Source: Amoeboaphelidium occidentale
Lineage: Eukaryota; Aphelidiomycota; Aphelidea
NCBI GenBank assembly: GCA_023515795.1
Contig: JALGPX010000003.1
Span: 111,686 to 175,685, forward strand
DNA length: 64,000 bases
Reading direction: 5' to 3'
Shown here: positions 51,079 through 62,170 of the stretch, piece after piece
Layout: each line of letters starts with the position of its first letter
Numbering within the stretch: the first letter of the stretch is position 1
The notes under the pieces: model-generated
The model's database searches: none
What the model saw: only the letters and a program-made list of their open reading frames with translations
Told to the model about the DNA's origin: nothing
Position numbers and translations under genes: made by a program

Positions 51079-53553
51079 ATGGATCAAAATGTACATGGAA
51101 CTTCTGGATCTCCTCCAGCGGATAACGATGAGCATGCAGTGGGTTCATCTGAAAGAGTTACACTTCCTCCAATACTTCCACATACCACAGGGAATGATTC
51201 TGTTGTTGATGACCGGACAGAGTTACAGTCGCCTGTTCTAAGCGCAAGTTTCAGGAGAAACTCAACAGCACAGGCTGCTTCACAGGATCTTCTACAAAGA
51301 TACATATCCCAGCTAGTGTATGGGTGCCATAGGATCAATTGCACTAATGCCTTTTGCGCATCGAATCCAGCTTTTAGCCTGAAGACAAATGAAGTCGCAA
51401 CTTATGCCGCGGTTCTTGCGAAAGCTGGTAACCAGCATCTATGCGCCCCTCTCCTCGAATTGGAAGAGAAAGAGATAGTCAAGCCGGATAATTATCTATC
51501 AACTGCTGATCGTGCAAATTTGAAGCAAGTAACAGCTGCTTTAATTCAGTCAGAGGCAGGAATGTGCCAGCAGAAGAATGACTGGACGTCTTTATTGCAA
51601 ATTATATATTACTGCTTTTCAGAGATTGGCATTCTTAATGGTGGTTTCAGGAATGAGGAGGGAAAGTTGGATCTTACTCAAGTTGATCTTCTTTATGAAG
51701 TGATCACGCATAAATGCCCATCATCCGTGGCGAGCTGCTTAATGACTGCAATAGCTTGTTTACTGGACCGTTTGAAGTTGACTTTCTCGACGGACCAAAA
51801 AATAACCTCGCAGTCTCTTCAAACTATTGCGTTGATCTTACTCTGTCCCGTACTGTTGGATGCCAGCTTCCATAGTATGGTCATGACTCGATTATGCGAT
51901 TTTATAGCGAACAGTCTTACAAAAGACGATCAAATGGAATTAATTAAGGTGATTCTTGATTTGAAGTTTGATGCTGCTGGAAGAATTCATTCTGGAAACA
52001 ATTCTTCCACAATTTCGCCATTACTTTTCTCGTTGGAGCCAACTGACGACTGGACAAACTCATATATTGCTGCGCCAAGAAGCATAAGAGATCAACTGAA
52101 GTCAGACTTTAAAAATGTAATAGGGTTGTTCAATCAGTTTATAACCTTGAGAATATTGGCTAATTTGGAAAAGGTGGGCAGTGGATATACTCCGAACTCA
52201 GACGATGCTGTCTGCAATGCCACAAAGTGCTTGTCTGTTTGTTATGATTTGAACGAGAAAATTAAACTATTGCACTTTTCTGAGTTTTATAATGATGCTG
52301 TTAATGACACACTGGAAATCAAGGACGATTTTCCTCAGTGGAAAGCCAAAAAGGGATTTTCTTTCTGCAATTACTCATTTATACTTAACGCTGCGATCAA
52401 ATGCGATGTTTTAAAGGTGGAAAGTATGGTACAGATGCGACACGAACTCCAGGATGCCTTTTTTAGAGCCATGTTCATTGGCGTTAATTCTCCTTATCTA
52501 GTGCTGGAAATACGAAGAGATAATATAATTAGGGATGCTTTGTATCAACTCGAAAACAAAAAGGCGCAGGATTTGAAGAAGCAGTTGAAAATTCAGTTTG
52601 TTGGCGAGGAAGCGGTTGATGAAGGCGGGGTCCAAAAGGAATTCTTTCAACTTGCAGTCCGCGAGATATTCGACGAGAAGTATGCTATTTTCAGGAAATC
52701 CGAGGATTCGCAACTCTACTGGTTTACTCATCAACCCGATACTGACGAACAATTTATGGAGGAACTAAGACTCGTTGGTCTTCTCCTAGGTCTTGCGATT
52801 TATAACGGAGTTATCCTGGATTTGCATTTTCCCGGGGCATTATATAAAAAGCTTATGGGAAAACCTCTTGACCTGAATGATCTCATGAGCTTAGAACCAA
52901 CCCTTGGAAAAAGCTTAGTAACTCTTTTGGAATATAATGGAGACGTAGAAGCAGACTTTAGCAGAACATTTCAAGTTGATGTTCAGGTTTATGGGGAATT
53001 GAAGACATATGAACTTATACCAGGTGGATCATCTGTTAGCCTCAACAGTAGCAACCGAGTCGAGTTTATTCGACGCTATGTTGATTTTATTTTAAACAAA
53101 TCTGTTGAAAAAGCTTTTGATAAGTTCAAAGAAGGATTCTATTCTATTTGTGGCGATACGGCAATAACCACATTCAGGCCAGAAGAGCTGGAGCTATTGG
53201 TTTGTGGCGGATCCGATTTGGATTTTGAAGCTCTGAAGAAGGCAACGACTTATGACGGTGGTTACTCACTAGATAGTCCAGTTATTCGATTCTTTTGGAA
53301 TTTCGTCTTACAATTTAATGAGGATCAGAAGAAGAGGCTTCTGTTCTTTGCGACAGGAAGCGATCGCGTGCCTATTGGTGGTTTAGCAAAGTTGAATTTT
53401 GTAATTGCAAAGAATGGCCCTGATTCGAATCGTTTACCTAGCTCTCATACATGTTTCAACGTGTTGCTGCTGCCAGAATATTCCTCAGCTGAGAAGCTGC
53501 AGGAGAGGCTTCTTACTGCTATTCAGAATTCCGAAGGTTTCGGTATGATTTAG
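51079..53553 (+). CDS. UBE3A: UBE3A/E6AP-like HECT ubiquitin ligase
   Basis: The intronless frame gives 824 aa from ATG 51079. Near residue 70 is the AZUL zinc module found only in UBE3A-type ligases: LLQRYISQLVYGC...INCTNAFCASNPAF. The C-terminal ~350 residues are a HECT domain (VGEEAVDEGGVQKEFFQL, LYWFTH, LLGLAIYNGVILDLHFP, RVPIGGLAKLNF) with the catalytic cysteine in SSHTCFN (Cys ~792) and the ending GFGMI. E6AP/UBE3A in animals binds proteasome subunit Rpn10 through AZUL. Having both modules in one protein makes the assignment firm. UBE3A-type ligases are missing from many familiar fungi. Confidence 0.93.
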   Translation: MDQNVHGTSGSPPADNDEHAVGSSERVTLPPILPHTTGNDSVVDDRTELQSPVLSASFRRNSTAQAASQDLLQRYISQLVYGCHRINCTNAFCASNPAFSLKTNEVATYAAVLAKAGNQHLCAPLLELEEKEIVKPDNYLSTADRANLKQVTAALIQSEAGMCQQKNDWTSLLQIIYYCFSEIGILNGGFRNEEGKLDLTQVDLLYEVITHKCPSSVASCLMTAIACLLDRLKLTFSTDQKITSQSLQTIALILLCPVLLDASFHSMVMTRLCDFIANSLTKDDQMELIKVILDLKFDAAGRIHSGNNSSTISPLLFSLEPTDDWTNSYIAAPRSIRDQLKSDFKNVIGLFNQFITLRILANLEKVGSGYTPNSDDAVCNATKCLSVCYDLNEKIKLLHFSEFYNDAVNDTLEIKDDFPQWKAKKGFSFCNYSFILNAAIKCDVLKVESMVQMRHELQDAFFRAMFIGVNSPYLVLEIRRDNIIRDALYQLENKKAQDLKKQLKIQFVGEEAVDEGGVQKEFFQLAVREIFDEKYAIFRKSEDSQLYWFTHQPDTDEQFMEELRLVGLLLGLAIYNGVILDLHFPGALYKKLMGKPLDLNDLMSLEPTLGKSLVTLLEYNGDVEADFSRTFQVDVQVYGELKTYELIPGGSSVSLNSSNRVEFIRRYVDFILNKSVEKAFDKFKEGFYSICGDTAITTFRPEELELLVCGGSDLDFEALKKATTYDGGYSLDSPVIRFFWNFVLQFNEDQKKRLLFFATGSDRVPIGGLAKLNFVIAKNGPDSNRLPSSHTCFNVLLLPEYSSAEKLQERLLTAIQNSEGFGMI

Positions 53554-53587
53554 ATGACAGCAAAATAGAAGAATGATTTTTTCTGTC

Positions 53588-55307
53588 ATGTCTGAACGGT
53601 TGTGCCGTAACGTTATTATTCACGGGTGGTGCAAATACGAGAAGACTGGCTGCAAGTTCCACCACCCTTCGGCAGACAACCAGAATGTCACAGAAGCTAA
53701 AGGACTAAGCATTAATGGTACTTAATCAATAGAAATCTGCTAACTGTTCATTAAAGCCCCAGAATTTAAGCCAACTAGTTCCACGATACCCTCGGAAACA
53801 GCCGAGAACCTTCCCGTATTAGATTTGATTTCACCGGAGTATCCCAAAGTCTTCTCTCCAACTCGTATTGACCAGATGCCACAGTTTAATTACGGTTTCC
53901 AAGATGGACTTTTGATGCCTGTAATTACTTCCGGAGATTTAGCACTTACATTAATAGCTGCAACATCATTTATATACACCATTTGCGGATAATAAGGAAT
54001 CAGGGAACACTAGCGGGTCACAGAATAATTCACAGTTGTTTATAACGGAAAGCTTGCGACAGCGGCTTGTGGAACGTAACGAGGAATTATGTCGAACTTC
54101 CGTTAGCGAGGAGCAGCGCCACCACGTGGTACAGGTCCATTCTTACCATAGCTTAGTACTATTGAATGATCAAACTTTTAGAGACTCGAAGTTTACTAAA
54201 TGCAACATCAAAACGTATCGTGCTACTTCTGTCGATGGAAAAGCATGCATGCTTCGGAGGATAGAAAATTATTCGCTGGTCAATGAAAGCTCAATTGCTG
54301 CGTTTGAAGTTCATTCGAGAATATCTAATCCTTATATCGTTCAATTGAAGGAAGTGTTTACTACGAAACACTTTCATGATGATTCGGTTGTCTTAGTGTA
54401 CGAGTATGAAGCGAATTTTGTTCCCCTTAGCCAACTACCCCGGAAGCAATTATTCTTTAGAGAAGACGATATTTGGTTTCTTGTGTGTCAACTTGTTTCA
54501 GCGCTCAAAAGCGTACATGAAAAGGGCTTATCGTTCCGGGGATTGAATTTTGACAATATTTTATACAGCGGAGATAGAGTAAAGCTGGATTATTTTGGAA
54601 TGTTTGATTTGATTAATCCTTTACAAAGTCCTACTCTTGTAGCCTTTCAAGATGATCTTATGAGTTTTGGTAAGCTAATGTTAGACATGATTTTAGCAAA
54701 TAATCCTAAATTTAAAATTACTGATCAGTCCACTACGAATTATTCTTCCGACTTTTTAAATCTCGTGAGGTATTTATTATCTCCGCCATCTCCGTCAAAA
54801 ACGATTGACGATTTAATATTCAAACTTGGTCATCGGCTGTTGGTTGCCATGAATCGATGTGCAAGGTAAGATAATTTTATGCTGTGATATAACTCTAGAA
54901 CGATCGAATCTCATGAAAATGAAATGTCAAAGGAGTTAGAGAACGGGCGGTTGTTTCGACTTGCATGTCAACTTGGATTTATAAACGAACGACCAGAGTA
55001 AGATTTAAGATCACAATGTAAACATTGTAGGTTTGATATGGACCCTAATTGGGCTGAAACTGGCGATAGATATGTTTTGAAACTTTTCCGAGATTATGTT
55101 TTTCATCAAGTAGACTCGGAAGGCAATCCAGTATTGGATATAGGGCATGTCGTTAAGGCCTTGAACAAGGTTGATGTTGGTGTCCAAGAGAGAGTGCTTT
55201 TAACAAGCAGGGACGAGAAATCTTGCTTGATAGTCACTTACGAAGACCTCAAACGTTGCATTATACTATCGCTACAGGACCTCCGCAATAGAAAACAAAA
55301 AACTTGA
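53588..55307 (+). CDS. PAN3: Pan3 pseudokinase, PAN2-PAN3 deadenylase subunit
   Basis: Five exons, 53588-53717, 53757-53920, 53958-54865, 54899-54997 and 55031-55307, join across introns of 39, 37, 33 and 33 nt to give 525 aa. The N-terminus has one CCCH finger ([20 protein letters not shown]). The Q-H-H-L-Y-T-P-F motif and [12 protein letters not shown] precede a degenerate kinase domain without HRD or DFG catalytic residues, as expected for Pan3. The C-terminal knob has [18 protein letters not shown]. Pan3 binds poly(A)-binding protein and recruits the nuclease Pan2 to start mRNA poly(A) shortening. All splice sites are GT-AG and each restores a conserved segment. Confidence 0.93.
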
Positions 55308-55324
55308 AACTGTTACTGTTTTGT

Positions 55325-56872
55325 TTATTCGCCGGTCATTATTACCATATCTGAATCTGTCATAGCAGCGTCACCAGCGGAAGAGTGTCCATTGATACCA
55401 GGGTTAACAGAATTTGACCACTGCAACTCCAAAGTAAAATTCTCATTGTTGGGTTGATTGCCTCTTAAAAGTGCTTGTTCGGCAGAATATCTGTGCTCAA
55501 ACTGAACTTCAGCGATTTCACCCTCGTTGCCATTAAAAGAGACATTTTGTACAGTGCCGAATTGTGCAAAGTGGCCTTGTAGAAAAGGTTTGAAAGAAGG
55601 AGTATAACCAGAAACTTTGATAGTTTTGGGCCTCAAATCAAGTTTTTGCGAACGCCCCGGTTTAACTCTCGGATATGATCCTCTATAAGAACCTCTGCCT
55701 CTACCTCGACCATAACTTGTAGCTGGGGGATTTTGAGATGTCGAAGACATATCCATCTTTCCTTCGTCTTCCATTACGGCAGATTTCGCAACTTTTGTAA
55801 ATTGGCCCTCGGCAACGGATGCAGCGGCAACAGCTTGGGAAACTACATTAAGTGAACCCAAAATCTTCTGCTTATCTTCTTCATTCAAATGACTCATTTG
55901 TTCAAGTAAATTCTTTCGCTCTTCTTCTTGTTGTTGAGCCAAAAGCCTCTTCTTTTCCTGCAGCTCCTTCTGAAGGGCTTGAGCTTCTTGTAATTTAGCC
56001 ATGCGTTCATCTTCTGTTAAAGACGGACGACGTGATGGATCGAAAAAATCCATCTCAGCTTCATTGACACCATCCAAGTCGCTATTCCTAAACCAGAAAA
56101 TCTTTACAAACCGATTTCCAAATGCAGCCTCAGGAGATTTGACTGCAGCTTCTGCTTCAGAATCTTGCGAAAATTCGACCAATGCGCATTTACTTGATGG
56201 ATAAACTCTTACACTCTGCACATGGCCAAACCTTTGAAAATAATCATAAACTTGTTTGGCAGTACATGAATGACGCGGAACATCCTTAACAAACGCCCTG
56301 TTTGATCGCTGCCTTTCTTCCGGCTGATTTCGATGTTGCTGTTGCTGATAGCCAAGTCTCTGATGAACATTGCGTGGGCCTTCTTCGTGCCTACGGTTAT
56401 ACTTGTTCCCTCTGCGGTAATCATCCACCTGCATTCTTCTGTCATCATCTTCATACCTTCGCTTGCCGCCATGATAATCATCGTTTCTATAACGAGGCGG
56501 TGAATGCTCCCTGTGGTTTCTATCTCCTCTGCCATTTCTCTGCGGAGCATGTTCTCGTGGCATACGTTCTGCTGGCTCGAGGCTTTTAGAATTGAATCCA
56601 GCAATTGTCTTGAATAGTCTATCGACAAATGCCGTAGTATTGTCCCCCAAGAATTCCTTGAGCATGTCAACACAAATCTCTCTTAGCTCGCTTGTGCTCT
56701 TTGTTGTTTTGAATAATTCACCCAAAACATACTCCGCTAGCAATGAAGGATCAGCGTTGGTTCTAAATTAAGTTTAGTAACAGTAAAAATCTTACAATGA
56801 CGCTATTTCACGTTCAATGAAATCTTTTACTCTGGATTCGTTCTCCGAAGTGACTCTGTAATCTTCAGCCAT
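55325..56872 (-). CDS. RBM26/RBM27-like RNA-binding protein
   Basis: Exons 56796-56872 and 55325-56762 join across a 33-nt intron to give 504 aa. The N-terminal ~75 residues form a PWI-like helical domain (LTNADPSLLAEYVLGEL, CVDMLKEFLGDNTTAFV). An Arg/His/Asp-rich region follows, then an RRM at ~185-255 (VYDYFQRFGHVQSVRVYPSSK, ALVEFSQDSEA, VKIFWF), a coiled coil, and a second, weaker RRM-like fold near the end. This is the layout of RBM26/27, although the central CCCH finger of animal forms is not seen. These proteins connect to poly(A)-tail exosome targeting. The start codon overlaps a plus-strand ATG at a CCATGG site. Confidence 0.85.
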
Positions 56873-57148
56873 GGCAAATTTGATCTCAATCCAGAAAAGC
56901 TTGGTGAAGAGCGAAAATCTTTCAAGAAACGTCTAGCGATCATTAAACGAAAGGTATAGAGTCGTAAAGTTCTCAAACGCAGTGTGCAATCATGACTGAG
57001 GGTTCGTAAGATGGAGTAGACGCAGGATATGGGCAAAAATGGTTCAAATTCAAGCCCTTTACACCGGAACTTATCTAAAACTATCAAAGACGGAAATATT
57101 AGATTATTCAACGACTCTACTGATAAAAAGATTATTCAATTGATGTAA
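56871..57148 (+). CDS. Candidate small three-exon gene, 68 aa, unknown
   Basis: Exons 56871-56903, 56937-56981 and 57020-57148 join across GT-AG introns of 33 and 38 nt into a 68-aa frame that ends with TAA at 57146-57148. The C-terminal exon (DGNIRLFNDSTDKKIIQ) is charged and protein-like. Both intron lengths sit in the range of the firm introns. Against it, the start ATG overlaps the start of the RBM26/27-like gene on the other strand, and no family is recognised. Other splice choices also give open frames, so this is a candidate only. Confidence 0.3.
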
Positions 57149-57424
57149 CATTTGAGCAAATCATCGCGAGATTACACATGCATGTTTCTCCATGCTCTTG
57201 ATCAGATCAAATTGTCTAATATCATGGTACTAGAACTTACTACGTTTAAAGCCGGTTTCTATCATTGCTTATGCAACTCTGCGACTGCAAATGTTGTGAT
57301 CAACTTTAATCGCAAGTAATTTGTATGGCGATGTGACGTTCCCCACACTGATAGTGATCGATACGTAACGCCATAAAACGCAGGCAGTTTGAACACATTT
57401 TCATATCATTAAAGCGTTACAGAA
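57149..57424. other. Upstream region of NDH-2, no gene seen
   Basis: About 276 bp without a protein-like frame. It holds a TGACGT (CRE-like) motif and several TTTAA/TAAAA runs, consistent with a promoter. Confidence 0.3.
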
Positions 57425-58794
57425 ATGTCCCTTAAACTGATTTACCAACAGAGGCTGTTCTCAAATACCTTTGCGAAACTTCTTGGTCAAATGCGTGGCA
57501 GATCTGATCGTGTCAAGCAAGAACGTCTGGTGATAATTGGTACTGGCTGGGCTGGTTTCAAATTGATGCAAAAAGTGAACAAGGAACAGTATGAAGTGAG
57601 TGTAGTATCACCAAGGTATCATTCAATAATGCTACTGGCTAAGCGTGTTTTAGAAATCACTTTACGTTCACGCCTTTACTTGCTTCTGCCAGCGTCGGGA
57701 CTCTGGAGTTGCGATCTACAGTAGAACCTGTAAGAAATGAAGGAGTGCAGCTCTTTGAGTCGTTGTGCACTGGGATTGACTTTAGCAACAAAGTTGTTAC
57801 ATGCAAGAATTCTAATACAAATGAAACATTCACGCTGCCATATGATCAATTGGTTATCGCATGTGGTTCCGTACCAAACACGTTCAATATTCCAGGCGTC
57901 AAGGAATATGCAAACTTTCTGAAGGAGGTTAGTGACTCCAGGAAGATCAGAAACAAGTTGGTTCAATGTTTGGAAATGGCTTCACAGCCGACAGTCTCAT
58001 CCGATGAAAGGAAAAGATTGCTTCACTGGAGTATTGTTGGTGGTGGGCCTACTGGTGTAGAATTCTGTGCTGAGTTATACGATTTTATCAACGAAGATGT
58101 TTCACGCTATTATCCTCATCTGATGCAAGATATCAAAGTGTCTCTTTACGACGTAGCTCCGAGAATACTTTCATCATTCGATGAAACCCTTAGCAAGTAC
58201 GCAACAGACTTGTTCACAAAACGTGGCATCAGTGTCAACACCGAAAAAGGTGTAAAAGAAGTTACAAAGGATACGCTTTTACTTAATGACAATTTGTCTG
58301 TTCCATATGGATTACTGGTGTGGTCTGCTGGACTGGCTCCTAATGATCTGATCAAGTCATTGCAATTGTCAAAGGATAGAACGAAACGCCTCTACACGAA
58401 CGAGTATCTACAAGTTTTAGATGAAACAAGTCAGCCCATTAACCATGTTTATGCGGTTGGCGACTGTTCAACCATTAAAGGATATGATTTGCCTCCAACT
58501 GCGCAGGTAGCTAAACAAAAGGCAGAGTATCTCGCGTCATGTTTCAGCAAGACAGCAATGGAAGAACAAGTTTTTGAACCATTCAAGTATAATCACAGGG
58601 GGAGTATGGCCTACATTGGTGGCTGGAAAGCAGTTGTTGATATGCAAAAATCCAACCACAAAGGCATGCTTGGGTGGTTCATTTGGCGCTCAGCATACAT
58701 GTCCATGGCCAGCAGCTGGAGAAACAAGATCAAAATTCCAACTTATTGGGCTCTCACGTGGCTCTTGGGAAGAGAAATAAGCAAAATTCAATGA
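57425..58794 (+). CDS. Type II (alternative) NADH:ubiquinone oxidoreductase
   Basis: Exons 57425-57615 and 57654-58794 join across a 38-nt intron to give 443 aa. The N-terminus is basic and Ser/Phe-rich, fitting mitochondrial import. The first dinucleotide motif is VIIGTGWAGF (~37). Splicing restores SPRNHFTFTPLLASASVGTLE, the family's hallmark, and the second motif WSIVGGGPTGVEFCAELYDF follows. The end has YIGGWKAV and the C-terminal membrane-binding helix region. NDH-2 passes electrons from NADH to quinone without pumping protons. No EF-hand insertion is present, so it is not the calcium-regulated NDE form. The unspliced frame would end 36 codons later without the conserved motif. Confidence 0.95.
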
Positions 58795-58853
58795 TGAGAT
58801 AATGTAAATAGAAATGCAATGTTCAATTTGTCATTTTTGAAATTTGATCGAGA

Positions 58854-61317
58854 ATGTCGACCGCAAGAGCTTGGGGCACGCAAGGCGTAGTATCGCCGAG
58901 CACGAGCACACAGTCTCTGGAAACAATTGGATATGAAGAAATTGACCCGATGTCTTTGGCAACGAATGGTCGATTAAGAGGACCCAAAGTTCATATTCAC
59001 CGATACGATGTTGGAATTTGGCTTTTACAATTGGCGCTCTGCTTATGGCTTGCTGGTGGCATTGCGTTCCTGGCATGCGTTGCTGTATGCGTTTTCGTGA
59101 ATATCGGATATGTAACCTTCTCTTCCACTGGTGAAATTATTATTGTGGTCATGGCGTTCACGTTTTACAGTTCATGTCTGTTCACAGCATTCAGAAGTCT
59201 CGTTAGGACTTGGATAAGGCTCTGCCTTTGTGTTGTTAGAGAGAGATTTGGCGAAGGAGAGCGCGATTTCATATTGGTAAGATGGGTAGATAGTTTAGCC
59301 CATTGTGTGGCTGATGGAGCTCTTTGTTCGTGCTCTGAAGAAACACGCGATTTCTGGACCAGCGTAATCAAAACAATAATACTGCTTGTTCTTCTTAGTG
59401 CATTGTTTGGTGCGCCTTTCCTATATGTTGCATTCTACTACGGGTATTATGCTGTTATTAGTGTTGCATGTGCTCTTTTGACGATTGGAAGTTCTTGTGT
59501 CGTTCTAGCCACCAACATTCTCAGTAGGACGTTTCGTTCGATAAAGTTCTTGTGGAGCATAATATTTGACGGAGAAGATGAAGGTAGATTAAAAGCTGCT
59601 TATGTTGCTTCTACTGGAAATGATCATGGTCGTAGTGTGATGAATGTCTTATTAGATCGAGGAATAATCACCCTGATATGTGTCATGCTTTGTACTGGTG
59701 TTTTTAGCCAAGGCAGGGCAAGTCCAGAAATTTGGATATTTTTGGCCTCAACTACATCTGTGCTTATTTTACTGCGTTTGAGGTTTGCATCGAAATGTGA
59801 CTCGGGAGATGAAGATGATATTGAAAGCCCTTTGCTTAATCATGGCTACTATTCTGGTAGGACATGGAAACATGTAATTCTCATATTTGTTACGCGGAAT
59901 ATTTTGATTGCTGTCGGTTTATCTTCCCTTTACTATCTTGATTACACCCGTATTGTTGGTTTCTCTGGAAATAGTGCGGTAAATGGTGATGAGATACAGG
60001 AGCAAAATACGTCCAGAGATGTAGCATGGATTCTGGGACTGTTTTATGTCACAAACGTTTTGAAAGACATTCTATTTTTCATTAAGCTTCCTTTTCCATT
60101 ATTCCGATCTATTTCTCTCTTTGTTTCTCAAGTCGCACTTATTGGTTTGGGGACATATGGAAATTTCTATTATTACTCCTTTGCTTTGAGGATATGCTTT
60201 CTGTTGTCGCTCATCGAATTAGATTACAGAGAAGGGAAGCTATATTGGAAATCACCAAGTGCGGTGAGAAAGTATACAACAAAACAACGAAGAGCAATGA
60301 AGAATACATATTTGATACTTGGCATGATCGTTTTGTTCTACACAGCTTCAGTTGTTATTGGTTTGGTGCAAGGATCTTCTCAATCGCCTAGAGATGAATC
60401 TTTGGAAGAAATATTTAGTAATGCAACAATTCACTCCCCAAATGCAGAGCGACCTGTTTTCTGTGACGTAAGCTATAGTGGACTGAGTTTGGCCGATCTT
60501 GGCACAATGAGTTCTGCGGTTTATCAGAAAGATCCCAAACTTGTATTGAACAAACTTTACACAAATCCCCGCTTACGAGAATGGCAGCTTGGCAGTTATT
60601 CTTTGGAGGATCGATCGGTCAGACCTTCTAATTATTGGTCTAATTCTTCCTCGAATGGCTGGCAAACCTTTTCTGGTGTAAGGTATGTAGAGTTTACAAA
60701 CTTTGTGCAAGGCTCCAATATGTCTGTTGTGGCTGTGAGAGGTACAAACAAACTGGAAGATGTGTTTCAGGATATATACTTGTGGTCTACAATTGGTCTT
60801 CTTCAGCAATCTTCTTATTTTGGGACTCTTTTCAATGCGTGGCCTCTTGAAGTTGCTGCATGGACTGTTGAAATGATCAATCGTATAGCTTCTGAGCCGA
60901 ATGCTCTTTATGTGGCTGATATGCAGAGTATTGTTTCCGAAATCAGGGACCACAAGAGTGAAAGAGACAAAAATTCTATTATTTTGACAGGACATTCGGT
61001 AAGATTTTCCAGTGGTGTAGCTTGCTTACTTTTTACAGCTCGGTGGTGGTGTTGCAATGGCAGCCGCAGCTCGTCTTTCAATAGGAGGTATAGGGTTTTC
61101 GGCACCTGGTCTTGGATATTCTACAAAAACGTTTGGCTTTACACCGAAAGACTTGATCGAACACACACTCAATGTTATTCCACTAAGTGACCCCGTACCT
61201 ACCTTTGACAAACAAATAGGCGCTTCCGTTAACGTGGATTGCAATGCAGGGCAACCTATAGATTGTCACAGTTTATCAAGAACTCTAAAGCAACTTATCT
61301 CCAAGTGCGGCGCATGA
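58854..61317 (+). CDS. Multi-pass membrane class 3 lipase
   Basis: Exons 58854-60998 and 61039-61317 join across a 40-nt intron to give 807 aa. The N-terminal ~500 residues hold about ten hydrophobic segments. The C-terminal third is a class 3 lipase: VAVRGTNKLEDVFQD (oxyanion region), the nucleophile GHS-LGGGVAMAAAA (Ser 715, the last codon of exon 1), the Asp in PLSDPVPTFD, and the His in IDCHSLSRTL. Membrane segments plus a class 3 lipase domain recall diacylglycerol lipases, but this has more helices than the usual four. Fungi have similar uncharacterised proteins. The intron splits the catalytic loop right after the serine codon, so unspliced RNA could not encode the active site. Confidence 0.87.
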
Positions 61318-61348
61318 AATTAATGTTTATTAGATAATTCATAAAGAT

Positions 61349-61680
61349 TTACAATTTTCGTAATTCCAGGTACTGTTTGGCCGTGTCTAAAGGATTCTGA
61401 AGACTGAAACCGATCTTGTTGTAGTACCGTTCGTTCTCTTCCTTTACAAATACTTCAATTTTGTCAAGCAGCCGTTCGTAATGCGTAGAATGGCCCAAAT
61501 AATACCAAAGATGGCAAGTAACACAACCAGCGAACACATCCCAACCGTTTCCATGTTCTGCCTCATAGAACAATCGATTTAATCCATTAATTGATCGAAG
61601 GACTTCATTGCTGTCAAGCTATTCCAATATTAATCTGATGGTCTCATGAGACTTACTTGACTGTCCATTTCCTGTGGCAT
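61349..61680 (-). CDS. GOLGA7/Erf4-family palmitoyltransferase cofactor
   Basis: Exons 61657-61680 and 61349-61618 join across a 38-nt intron to give 97 aa. The first exon adds only MPQEMDSQ. The rest matches the Golgin-A7/Erf4 domain: LNRLFYEAEHGNGWDVFAGC with C-V-T-C, THYERLLDKIEVFVKEENERYY and the ending LDTAKQYLELRKL. Human GOLGA7 partners with DHHC9, and yeast Erf4 with Erf2, to palmitoylate Ras-type proteins on Golgi/ER membranes. It is a little shorter than GOLGA7 (137 aa), missing the N-terminal part. It diverges from PTRHD1 with 86 bp between starts. Confidence 0.85.
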
Positions 61681-61766
61681 CGTCGTTAAGAACTGGCAGA
61701 CCTCTCCGTTCTGATAATCGCGCTCAAATCTTATACGCGAAGTCATTTACTCGAAAAGATATTCAG

Positions 61767-62165
61767 ATGGAATCTTTAACCATGTTTGTGGTAGTCCGGA
61801 AAGATTTGGTCAAACTGGGCTGGCCTATGGGGGCTTTAATGGCTCAGGCTTGCCATGCTTGTACTAGTTCCATGTGGCAATTTAAAGAGACCGACAGAAT
61901 GAAGGAATACGCCTCTGATCTGGCAAACATGCATAAAGTAACACTAGAGGTCTTTTAATTTCAAACTCAGCACCTGACCATAAATTCTATTTAGATAAAG
62001 AATCAATCGCAACTTGAAACGCTATCGAAAGCTCTGTCTGAATCCAAAATAGAACACGTTCTTTGGGTTGAACAGCCTGAGAATATTCCAACTGCAATAG
62101 CAACAAATGCTTACCGTAAAACAGAGGTAGGAGATCTCTTCAAGAAGTGCCAATTGTTTAAATAG
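61767..62165 (+). CDS. PTRHD1: PTRHD1-like peptidyl-tRNA hydrolase domain protein
   Basis: Exons 61767-61949 and 61995-62165 join across a 45-nt intron to give 117 aa. It has the PTH2-type fold signature VVVRKDLVKLGWPMGALMAQACHA, then HVLWVEQPENIPTAIATN and the ending LFKKCQLFK, which is the PTRHD1 pattern. The family is related to archaeal/eukaryotic PTH2, though PTRHD1's own reaction is not firmly known. The frame is open upstream to a GTG at 61674, but the first ATG at 61767 gives the expected length. The stop is 5 bp from the Jjj1 stop, so the two are convergent. Confidence 0.9.
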
Positions 62166-62170
62166 ATTCT

